DNA from: Flavobacterium sp.
Lineage (GTDB): Bacteria; Bacteroidota; Bacteroidia; Chitinophagales; Chitinophagaceae
Length of the DNA stretch: 32,594 nt
Assembly: GCA_030053925.1 (NCBI GenBank)
Contig: JASGCX010000003.1
Location: 70,249 to 102,842, forward strand
Reading direction: 5' to 3'
Shown: piece after piece, positions 7,019 through 14,609 of the stretch
Layout: each line of letters opens with the position of its first letter
Position numbering within the stretch: position 1 is the first letter of the stretch
The notes under the pieces: generated by a model
Database searches by the model: none
The model's input: the letters and a program-made list of their open reading frames with translations, nothing else
Told to the model about the DNA's origin: nothing
Made by a program: the position numbers and the translations under genes

Positions 7019-9427
7019 TTATTCCAACACCTTCTCTATTCTTGTCAATTTACCTTCTACATTTACACCTTCAAGCACTACTCGTAATTTTTTGCTGATG
7101 TCGTTATTGTAAAACTCTATTTTGTAGGTTTTGTTCTTCTTATCGGTTAATACATAAGGGTTCCAATACAATGTGGTACGTGCATCGGGCTGGCTATTGT
7201 TATTTACACTATAGTTAGGGCTGTAAAATTCTTTGTAAGGTGTATAACCAGCCAATATTTGATAACCTAAACCACCAGGTCCAGGGGTGCTTTTTACATC
7301 GCCACCTTTACGTGTGTAAACAGAAATAGCACCACCTGCACCGCCACCACTTGCACCAAAAAATGGTGGGCGAAATACTTTTATGTAAGCCACATCAGTC
7401 ATTGGGATATTTTTAACTTGGTCTATATCGCTGCGCATTTCGTTTAAAAAAACATCTGGTGTGCCACCGCGCCAGCTAAGAGAGGTTTGCCCGCCACTAT
7501 TGTTTATTTGTAGCCCAGCTACCCTACCTTGTAGGTAGCTAAACACATCGATAGCACCTAATGCAAACGGGTCGTTAACCACATCAAAGGGGGTTGCATC
7601 GCCACCCGAAAATAAACCAGAAGCATATTTTTCATCCAAAATGTCTTTAGCACTTTTGGTTTTAGATTTTACAATTACCTCTTGCAAGTTGGCAGCAGCA
7701 AGCAATTTATCTAGGCGTAATTTTTCGTTGTAGAAATACTTACTTCTTGCCAATGCAATGCTATCTATCGATTTTAAGCCCCACAATAATGGCGAAGTAG
7801 CTACAGCACTAAATAGCTTAGAGGGTGCTTGTGCAAGGCCAGCATTAAAGCGTACTTCGGCACGTTCGGTAGTTTTTTTATCACCATTAAACTGGTAGTA
7901 AATTTTAATGGTATCGTAAAATGTAATGCCATTTTGTATAAAGGTACCTGCCTTAGTTACGGGCAAAAATAAAAACTGTTTGCTGCTATCTTTTGCCTGT
8001 AAAATGAGGTTAATTTGCGATGGCATTTGCGCACCACTTGCTTTATTAAACCCAAATACCGAGCCTTTAATTTGCAAATAATCTGTGTCTTTTGCATTGG
8101 CTATTACTGGTGGTTGTGCATTGGCAATATCTGTCCAGTTAAACCTGCGCCAGCCATGGGTAAGCATCACTAAATCTAAGTGTTGACGAACGCTATCTAC
8201 ATCGCTAGAAAAATAGTAAGCAGCATTGTGCAAGTACCCTTTAATATCGCCTGCAAGTAGTAATTGCGAAATGATGGTGTTGCTATTATCAGTTAATAAA
8301 TCTGCATCGGTTACAGCCATAGACATGTTTGACAAAGTAGTGTCTGACACGTACACATCTATTTTATTTTTTCCTCTAGGTTTGGTAGATTTTTCTAACA
8401 CACGCACATCTGGAAAAAACTCGTAGTCGTTATTATTTACAAATAGTACACGCTCTGCAATAGGCACCCAATTGGCATCAAACAGGGTTAATTGTAAAAT
8501 GCCGCTTGGTAATTCAGATGTTGGAATTTCGCCTACACCAGAAGTTTTTACCGATAGGTTTATACGAGACTTATAAACCTCATGTTGGTTCATGTGTGCG
8601 ATGGCATTTAGTGTTTTAAAATTGTCTGGTGCATCTGCACTACGTTTTATTACAAACAAAACTTTATTGCGTAAAGGCTGTACTTGAATAGTTGCAGCGG
8701 CGGGCCTTGTTACAGGTATTGGTGTGGTGTGTGCTTGTTTGTTCTCATCTGTCCAAACGGCTGTGTAAGTTTCTTTTGCATTTACATCTAGCGAAAAAAT
8801 GCCCATACCATCATGGTCTGTACTAAACGAATCGATGAGTTCGTTTTTAGCATTTTTTATAGCACCTGCAACATTTACTGGTATGCCAAACTGGTTGGTA
8901 GCTAAAAAAGCAATGCGCTGATTAAGGCCACCAACCAAATCGCCACCTTCGGGTAAAAATTGTAAGGTAGCAATAGATTTTACAGGTGCTGTTTTAGTGG
9001 CAGTGGCTTGCGACTGATCGATACGTAAATCTTTATTGTATAAAAATGCGGTATCGAAATTAAGCATCCAATTGGTGTAGGCTTTAGCGTGAATTAACTT
9101 GCCTGCATATTTTTCTGGCACTACAAATTGGCCTCTTGCAGATGCTTCAAACATAGGTGCTGCTGTGTGGCTCAATAATTTACCTTGCTCATCAAACCAG
9201 TCAACATAAAAGTTTTTACTGTAGGTGGTAAGGTCTGTACCCGTCATTACATAGGCTTTGTACCAAATGGTTTCGCCTTTGTTGTAAATGCTCTTGTCGA
9301 AGTGAATGTGAATTTTTTCTTGTTGAAAGTTTTCTGCGTAAAGATTCATCATAGAATCTATTTGCTGGGCATACATCTTGCAAATACCAATTGCTGATAA
9401 TGCCAATAAAAGGCTAAATTTTTTCAT
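7019..9427 (-). CDS. Secreted macroglobulin-like / TonB-plug domain protein
   Basis: An 802-aa exported protein. The ATG at 9427 gives a classical signal peptide (MKKFSLLLALSAIG ending MYAQQ); the ATG at 9454 would bury it. The N-terminal region has EKIHIHFDKSIYNKGETIWY, typical of the macroglobulin-like (MG2) repeats in Bacteroidota surface proteins. Near residues 585-710 is a TonB-receptor plug-like domain (FSYLQGRVAGLQINNSGG, ISVYTRKGG). No 22-strand barrel follows, so it is not a transporter by itself. It is probably anchored in or attached to the outer membrane, perhaps handling peptides or assembling with a partner. It is a single gene with its own terminator. Confidence 0.85.
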   Translation of the reverse strand: MKKFSLLLALSAIGICKMYAQQIDSMMNLYAENFQQEKIHIHFDKSIYNKGETIWYKAYVMTGTDLTTYSKNFYVDWFDEQGKLLSHTAAPMFEASARGQFVVPEKYAGKLIHAKAYTNWMLNFDTAFLYNKDLRIDQSQATATKTAPVKSIATLQFLPEGGDLVGGLNQRIAFLATNQFGIPVNVAGAIKNAKNELIDSFSTDHDGMGIFSLDVNAKETYTAVWTDENKQAHTTPIPVTRPAAATIQVQPLRNKVLFVIKRSADAPDNFKTLNAIAHMNQHEVYKSRINLSVKTSGVGEIPTSELPSGILQLTLFDANWVPIAERVLFVNNNDYEFFPDVRVLEKSTKPRGKNKIDVYVSDTTLSNMSMAVTDADLLTDNSNTIISQLLLAGDIKGYLHNAAYYFSSDVDSVRQHLDLVMLTHGWRRFNWTDIANAQPPVIANAKDTDYLQIKGSVFGFNKASGAQMPSQINLILQAKDSSKQFLFLPVTKAGTFIQNGITFYDTIKIYYQFNGDKKTTERAEVRFNAGLAQAPSKLFSAVATSPLLWGLKSIDSIALARSKYFYNEKLRLDKLLAAANLQEVIVKSKTKSAKDILDEKYASGLFSGGDATPFDVVNDPFALGAIDVFSYLQGRVAGLQINNSGGQTSLSWRGGTPDVFLNEMRSDIDQVKNIPMTDVAYIKVFRPPFFGASGGGAGGAISVYTRKGGDVKSTPGPGGLGYQILAGYTPYKEFYSPNYSVNNNSQPDARTTLYWNPYVLTDKKNKTYKIEFYNNDISKKLRVVLEGVNVEGKLTRIEKVLE

Positions 9428-9798
9428 GTTCTTTTTTGTTAGTTTTTGCCACATAGTATATTTCTAAAAAAAAATTGCTTTTTTGATGCTATAGCTTGAA
9501 ATTTTTTTTAGCACTATTTTATTGTTTCTACTCGCTTAATTGTTACAAACTTTTATTAACTAGTAATGATGGTTACTAGTTTTTATTGTTGGTATTTTTT
9601 AAAACACAAGGGCTAAAAAGCTGCCCAAAGTAACGCTGCTAAAAGGCTGCCGGATAGAAGCGGAAAACCCGCTGAAGCCAATGTGCAATGGCTTTGTGGC
9701 AGATTTGCGGCTAATAGCCAAAACAACTGTTGCAAGTACTAGCCAAAGCAAACAGCCCCTAAGCAAAAAATTAAGTTAGGGTGTAAATATATGGTTAG
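9428..9798. other. Intergenic region with an isolated hairpin
   Basis: No open frame with family features. AACTAGTAA (9558-9566) and TTACTAGTT (9573-9581) make a perfect 9-bp stem with a 6-base loop, followed on the plus strand by T-rich sequence, but no plus-strand gene ends here. From 9610 to 9765 the DNA is locally richer in GC, with short inverted repeats (AGCGG/CCGCT near 9660, AGCCA/TGGCT near 9680). It may be an old repeat element. CCCTAA/TTAGGG flanks the end of the next gene. Confidence 0.4.
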
Positions 9799-10575
9799 TT
9801 ATTCATCTCGCTTACGTAGGTTGCCTTTTTGTTTGGCGGCTTTATATTGCTCGAAACATTGTTGTACATAATAACCAAATTCGAGGTCGTTTAAAAACTG
9901 TAAACCTTCGTAGCTTGGGCGATATTGTTTCATAAAGCTGTCTATTTCGGGGCTTTGTAGCTTGGTTATTTTACGAACCAATAGTTTATTAAAACGATAG
10001 TTTACGTATTTATCTTGCTCTTGCTGCAGTAGCCTGTTTTGCAAATATTGCAGGTTGCGGTTGCGCTTAAAACGAAAAATATTGATAAACTCCTCTAAAT
10101 CGAGCCCAACAGTAACGCCGCCAGGGTTGTAGCTTTGGTTGCGGCTAAGCGAGATGCCGGGCCTTTTAAAGTCGAAATATTTTTGATAGTCTTTACGGTT
10201 TTGTAACGAATCGAGGCGGTAATTGCTATTACGCACTTTTACTTCGGGCAATAACGCTGCGTACACATGAATACTAATATCGAAATTATCGGGATTACGA
10301 ATGGTATCTACGGCATAATGCTGGGTGCTTTTATTTAAGAGCGAAAACCAAATGGTATCGTTTTTATACACGGTGAGGCGGTAGTGGCCGGTAGAATCGG
10401 TAAGCGTGCCTCGGCCAGATTTACTAATAACAGCAACAGACTCAATGGGCTTTCGAGCAGAAATATCGTAAACCGTACCACTAATGGTAACAAACTGTGC
10501 AGCAATTGGTTGCCAAAGCAAAGCCATAACAAAAATGAGAAGCAGTAAGTGTAGCCGTTGTATCAAGTGGAGCAA
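9799..10575 (-). CDS. CarboxypepD_reg-like domain secreted protein
   Basis: A 258-aa exported protein. The frame opens with TTG at 10575, giving a good signal peptide (LHLLLLIFVMALLWQPIAAQ). The first ATG, at 10527, would leave only 11 residues before the mature start, so the TTG start is favoured. Residues about 27-110 form a CarboxypepD_reg-like beta-sandwich, with VTISGTVYDISARKPIESV and GTLTDSTGHYRLTV. The remaining 150 residues are charged and Arg/Gln/Tyr-rich, as in many Bacteroidota paralogues of unknown role. It lies 94 bp after the AsmA-like gene and may be co-transcribed with it. A cell-envelope location is likely. Confidence 0.85.
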   Translation of the reverse strand: MLHLIQRLHLLLLIFVMALLWQPIAAQFVTISGTVYDISARKPIESVAVISKSGRGTLTDSTGHYRLTVYKNDTIWFSLLNKSTQHYAVDTIRNPDNFDISIHVYAALLPEVKVRNSNYRLDSLQNRKDYQKYFDFKRPGISLSRNQSYNPGGVTVGLDLEEFINIFRFKRNRNLQYLQNRLLQQEQDKYVNYRFNKLLVRKITKLQSPEIDSFMKQYRPSYEGLQFLNDLEFGYYVQQCFEQYKAAKQKGNLRKRDE

Positions 10576-10669
10576 TATTTATTGTGTAATATTAAAGCAC
10601 TAAAGGCTTATCATAAACATTTAGATAGATTATTAACGGTTTTTTGCATTATTTTGGTTACAAATGGCA

Positions 10670-13114
10670 TTAGATTTTGCTTTTTCTAAAGCGTTTAAAT
10701 GGGTCGTAGCTAAATTTTAGTTCGCCATTATCATTGGGTTTAGCACGAATAAAAATACTTGTTCCGCCACTAGTTTTTGTGCCTTTATTGGTAGGAATAT
10801 AAGTTGTATCACGCTTTTTTAAATTACTCAAAGGTATTTGAAAAGAGAGGTCTGTGGTTTTACCATTTATATCGTATAAGCCTTCAACATACATACGCAA
10901 TGCACTACTTTCTATTTCCATTCTTTTTATGGTAATGGTTTCATTTTTTATAATCAGCGAATCTTTTAATTCGGCAAAAGCAAGGTTACTAAAGTCACGT
11001 TTTTTAAAGGCTAATTTTTGGATGGCCTTAATGGGTGCGAAATTACTTAAAGTGCCATTTTTTAAAGAGAAAAATACAGTTGCGTCAATGGTATTAGTAT
11101 AAATATCGAGGGCATTATTAAGCGTTGCATTGGCTACAATATTGGTATAAAATTTACCAGACAAATTACTTGCACTAATACCTTTTAAACCGAAATTATT
11201 AAAGCTGTTCATTACTGTTTTTACATCCATATTGTTCATGACCAATGTTGCGTAAGCCTTGATATTATTGGCCGACAGTGTGGCTAAAGAACCATTAATA
11301 GCCATGGTACCGCCGGCATGTTGCAAGCCTGCATTGTTAAAAAACCATTTGTTTTCTAGCAACAAAATAGTTGCTTTTACATTGGTAGCATGAAACTTCT
11401 GGTACAGCAATTTATCTGCCTTAAATTGTAGGGTAACATTGCTATTGGTTAATACATTATTTATTTGCGAAGCTTTTACCGAAGTTGATTTTTTTTGGGT
11501 TATTTTTTTAACAGGTTGGTTAGTGGTAAATAGTCTTTTTAAGGGTTGCAAATTGAGGGATGCTGTATAAATACTCCATTGTAAATTAATTTTATTGGCA
11601 GCAGCATTTACAAGCTTTAACACATTGGTAGCCTTGCCTTGCATTACAATATGATTGCCCTCTACATCGCAGATTAAATTATTTACTGCCAAGTCATTTT
11701 CGGTAAATACAATATCGCCATTGCAATTAGCTAGTACTATATTTTTGGGTGTGTAAAGTAGGTTAGCGTAGCGTAGCGAAACTTTACCAGTAATTGCAGT
11801 ATTGTTAGTGTTATGATTTTCTATTGGGCCATTGTAATTGAGATACAGACTGGCTTTGCCAGATTGTGCCACAATTGCATCTGTTTCTAGTAGGTTGTTA
11901 AAAGTTGTTACATCTGCCTGCGATGTAAGGTTACAAATAATACTGGGTGTTTTAAGATTATTGATTTCAATTTGTGGCGCAGTAAATACAAAACCTTGCC
12001 AAGTACCTAAAAAGCTGGTAGCTACTACTTTTGAGTTAGGGTCTTTTTTAGGCAAATTTTTAACCACTTCATTGGTGTAATAGCCATTAAAACTACAGTT
12101 GGTAAAATCTATAAACCGATTGTGCAAAATATTGTTTTTAACTACCCATTTTATATTTACCAATGGGTCGCCACTATTAAGCGAACCACTTATAGTGGCA
12201 TTAATGTCAAAAGGTTTTTGTACGCTTACTATTAATACAGCTTTGGCCATAGCTGGTGTTATTAAAGAGCGGGCAAAATTGTACTCAATTTGTTTGGTTT
12301 GTAGCTGTAGAAAAAAAGTAGGGGCTTTTGCAAAAGTGAATGTACCACTAAAAATAAAGGGCTGTTTTGATAGTGCTATTTGGATGTTTTGAAAACTTAA
12401 CTCAGGTTGCTTCTCATTAAACTGCACATCAAATTTGCCTTCAAATAATTGGTTTGTAGCAAACGATCCGTTAGGTAAATTAAAGCCTAAGCCTTTTATT
12501 AAAACGTTGGCATTTACATGCACAGTCATAATGGTATCTTGCCTTTCAAACGCAGCAGTAACGTGGTTTACAGCAAAACTGTATTGCTTTAGTTTTATAG
12601 CATCGGCAATGCTTAGTGCTACATCGTTCAACTCTAATTGCTGTAAATTAAACGGCTGTTTAGTATCAACACTTTTATGGGAAGCAGCAGGATTTTTTCT
12701 TGTTAAAAGATAACGGTTGGTATAGCCATTTGCCAATGTAAAAACATTAACGCTTGCATGGTTTAGCCTAATTTTTTTAACCACCGTTTTACTTGAAAAA
12801 ATACTTGACCAACCGATTTTAATAAGTACCTGCTTTGCCGTAAGTAGTGGCAAATGATGGCTTGCAAATAGACTATCTTTTATTGAGACATCTTTTAAAA
12901 CAATACTAGCAGAAGGGAAATTTTTAAATAAACTCAAGTCAATATCGGCAATTGTTACATCGCCAGAAATGTTGCTACCAAGTTGTGCTGTAATGGTTTT
13001 TAGTATGCTTTTTTTATGGGTATAAAAATACGCATAGCCAATGGTAATTGCTAGCAGTAAACAACTAAAAACAATACCCAATACCCAAAGTAATCGTTTT
13101 GTATTTTTTTGCAT
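10670..13114 (-). CDS. AsmA-like envelope protein
   Basis: An 814-aa protein with one N-terminal membrane anchor (LLWVLGIVFSCLLLAITIGY, residues about 9-28) and a very long periplasmic part. Just after the anchor is the AsmA start pattern, with GDVTIADIDLSLFKNFPSASI. The C-terminal part has the AsmA-like repeat end MEIESSALRMYVEGLYDING followed by a Ser/Lys-rich tail. AsmA-family proteins form long beta-grooves thought to move phospholipids between inner and outer membranes. The length is usual for Bacteroidota members. A CarboxypepD_reg-like gene follows by 94 bp. The start ATG at 13114 is clear. Confidence 0.9.
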   Translation of the reverse strand: MQKNTKRLLWVLGIVFSCLLLAITIGYAYFYTHKKSILKTITAQLGSNISGDVTIADIDLSLFKNFPSASIVLKDVSIKDSLFASHHLPLLTAKQVLIKIGWSSIFSSKTVVKKIRLNHASVNVFTLANGYTNRYLLTRKNPAASHKSVDTKQPFNLQQLELNDVALSIADAIKLKQYSFAVNHVTAAFERQDTIMTVHVNANVLIKGLGFNLPNGSFATNQLFEGKFDVQFNEKQPELSFQNIQIALSKQPFIFSGTFTFAKAPTFFLQLQTKQIEYNFARSLITPAMAKAVLIVSVQKPFDINATISGSLNSGDPLVNIKWVVKNNILHNRFIDFTNCSFNGYYTNEVVKNLPKKDPNSKVVATSFLGTWQGFVFTAPQIEINNLKTPSIICNLTSQADVTTFNNLLETDAIVAQSGKASLYLNYNGPIENHNTNNTAITGKVSLRYANLLYTPKNIVLANCNGDIVFTENDLAVNNLICDVEGNHIVMQGKATNVLKLVNAAANKINLQWSIYTASLNLQPLKRLFTTNQPVKKITQKKSTSVKASQINNVLTNSNVTLQFKADKLLYQKFHATNVKATILLLENKWFFNNAGLQHAGGTMAINGSLATLSANNIKAYATLVMNNMDVKTVMNSFNNFGLKGISASNLSGKFYTNIVANATLNNALDIYTNTIDATVFFSLKNGTLSNFAPIKAIQKLAFKKRDFSNLAFAELKDSLIIKNETITIKRMEIESSALRMYVEGLYDINGKTTDLSFQIPLSNLKKRDTTYIPTNKGTKTSGGTSIFIRAKPNDNGELKFSYDPFKRFRKSKI

Positions 13115-13201
13115 GGTTACTTAAAGCTAAAAAACATGCCGTAAATAAAATGGCAGTTAGTATTTACGTAAAACTTTGTTATTAGTATGAAGGCAGTAGC
13201 A

Positions 13202-13639
13202 CTAAAAAACCATATTGCCTTTGTTTTTTATTTGCTCGTTGGTTAATTCTGCTACCAATTGCACACCATTAATGCTTTTTACAGCCTGCTTAATCCAATT
13301 ACATTTATAGTCGTCTACAAGATCGCCTTTCATTAGCCATAAAAAATCCATGTGCTTAAATTCGGGCAATAAATATTCGCCATCGCAATGGTTGTGGTAC
13401 AAATAATGGTATAAAAAGCTGTTAGGTTCTTGCGATTGGTAAATAGAAAAATGGTAGGTTCTATCCTTGCGGCGCAAGGGAATTTCGTAATCGTTATTTA
13501 ACCTAAAATCGAAGCCCAACAAGCTGTTTAATTGCCAGCAAAATTGATAGTTTTTTAAAGGCGCAATAATGCCAATCAGCCTTGTATCTTCAAAAAAGTC
13601 ATCATTAAGTTCTTCTATGTTGAGGCGTAGTTTATTCAT
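13202..13639 (-). CDS. IPExxxVDY family protein
   Basis: A 145-aa protein that fits the Bacteroidota-specific IPExxxVDY family. The N-terminus has TRLIGIIAPLKNYQFCWQLN, and the family signature appears as LPEFKHMDFLWLMKGD, a variant with Leu for Ile and Met-Asp-Phe for Val-Asp-Tyr. There is no signal peptide. The family's function is unknown; members are small cytosolic proteins usually found once per genome. It lies 87 bp before the AsmA-like gene on the same strand. Confidence 0.85.
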   Translation of the reverse strand: MNKLRLNIEELNDDFFEDTRLIGIIAPLKNYQFCWQLNSLLGFDFRLNNDYEIPLRRKDRTYHFSIYQSQEPNSFLYHYLYHNHCDGEYLLPEFKHMDFLWLMKGDLVDDYKCNWIKQAVKSINGVQLVAELTNEQIKNKGNMVF

Positions 13640-13745
13640 GTAACTTTTTCAAAACTCTATAATCGTTAGTCATATTTAACCAATGTGGATAAATTATAAA
13701 ACACTTAGGCTATGCAATGTTATTATTGCACAATAAAGGATTCTT

Positions 13746-13777
13746 TTTGGAGTTAAAACAAGTAATCGTTAGTTTTC
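13746..13777 (+). promoter_or_regulatory. Candidate promoter of the plus-strand gene pair
   Basis: TTTG (13746-13749), a 20-base spacer and TAGTTTTC (13770-13777) match the Bacteroidota promoter TTTG-N19/20-TAnnTTTG with one mismatch. The expected start of transcription is a few bases before the ATG at 13795, which supports that start over the upstream ATG at 13717. Confidence 0.45.
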
Positions 13778-13794
13778 ACCTAAAATTTATATTT

Positions 13795-13986
13795 ATGAGT
13801 ATTATGGAACCACAACAAATTGCGTTGCAAATTGAAGCGATAAAAGATGTTGCCGAAAAAGCTTTGGCTTCTCAAGAATATGCAATCAATTTTTTAAAAA
13901 AAGCAGGGCTGTGGGAAGATGAAAAAAAACAGCAAGAGCCAAGCAAGCCTAATGTAATGTATCATGGTAAATCATCAACCCGATAG
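13795..13986 (+). CDS. Small helical partner protein (antitoxin-sized)
   Basis: A 63-aa protein (MSIMEPQQIALQIEAIKD...) that is mostly a single charged helix with a recognisable FLKKAGLWEDEKK stretch. A frame extension to an ATG at 13717 would add a 26-residue unconserved-looking leader and would place the start upstream of the candidate promoter. The last 23 bp overlap the start of the next gene, so the two are translationally linked. Its size and its place before a possible ADP-ribosyltransferase suggest an antitoxin or chaperone-like partner. That is inference from layout; no DNA-binding motif is seen. Confidence 0.6.
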   Translation: MSIMEPQQIALQIEAIKDVAEKALASQEYAINFLKKAGLWEDEKKQQEPSKPNVMYHGKSSTR

Positions 13987-14605
13987 TATTCTTGCTTTCC
14001 ATAGTTGCGACTTAAAAGTTGGCATTAAAATTCTTTTAGGTTTAGAAGATTTGAAACAAAGTAATAATGCTTGGGATTGGTTAGCTGATGGTGTTTATTT
14101 TTGGGAGCAAAATCCTCACAGAGCATTAGAGTACGCAATTGAATCATCGAAAAATGAACAATTTAATAAAGTTCAAATACAAATTCCATTTGTAATCGGT
14201 GCAATTATAGATTTAAAAAACTGTTTAAACCTTACTGAAACCCAATCACTAGGCATTCTTAAAAATGCTTACAGTTCATATAAAACAATAAGAGAAAGTG
14301 TTAACAAGCCGCTTCTACAGAATCGAGGCGCAAATCGTATTCTCGATTGTGCAATCATAAGATTTATACATGAGACAAACAATGAAAAAGGATTAGCTGC
14401 TTACGACTCTGTGAGAGGGGCTTTTCCTGAAGGAGACCCTGTTTATCCAAGTTCAGAAATAAAAGAAAGGACACATATACAAATCGCTGTTAGAAACCCT
14501 GATTGTATTAAAGGTTATTTTCTCCCAAAACCTTTAGACGAGTTCAATCCGTTCTTAAAAAAGCATATAAATGTTTCTTTTTTGGAAAAATTATCTGAAT
14601 TATAA
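13964..14605 (+). CDS. Possible ADP-ribosyltransferase-like protein
   Basis: A 213-aa soluble protein. The N-terminus has LAFHSCD (His13), followed by WDWLADGVYFWE (Tyr45). This His...G-[VI]-Y-F pairing resembles the H-Y part of an H-Y-E ADP-ribosyltransferase fold, as in DUF3990-like toxins. The C-terminal third has a strongly patterned block, YDSVRGAFPEGDPVYPSS then THIQIAVRNPDCIKGYF. A definite third catalytic Glu is not evident: the candidate strand carries Gln173, so activity and assignment are uncertain. The gene overlaps a 63-aa helical gene by 23 bp and ends 4 bp from the convergent helicase gene. This plus-strand pair between minus-strand core genes suggests a laterally acquired two-gene module. 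Confidence 0.6.
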   Translation: MVNHQPDSILAFHSCDLKVGIKILLGLEDLKQSNNAWDWLADGVYFWEQNPHRALEYAIESSKNEQFNKVQIQIPFVIGAIIDLKNCLNLTETQSLGILKNAYSSYKTIRESVNKPLLQNRGANRILDCAIIRFIHETNNEKGLAAYDSVRGAFPEGDPVYPSSEIKERTHIQIAVRNPDCIKGYFLPKPLDEFNPFLKKHINVSFLEKLSEL

Positions 14606-14609
14606 CATA

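Noticed and set aside
7019-9427. SusC-type TonB-dependent transporter
   Set aside because: Only the plug-like part is present; the protein ends about 90 residues later without a beta-barrel.
13717-13794. Longer N-terminus of the 63-aa gene from the ATG at 13717
   Set aside because: It would start upstream of the candidate promoter, and the extra 26 residues have no signal or domain features.
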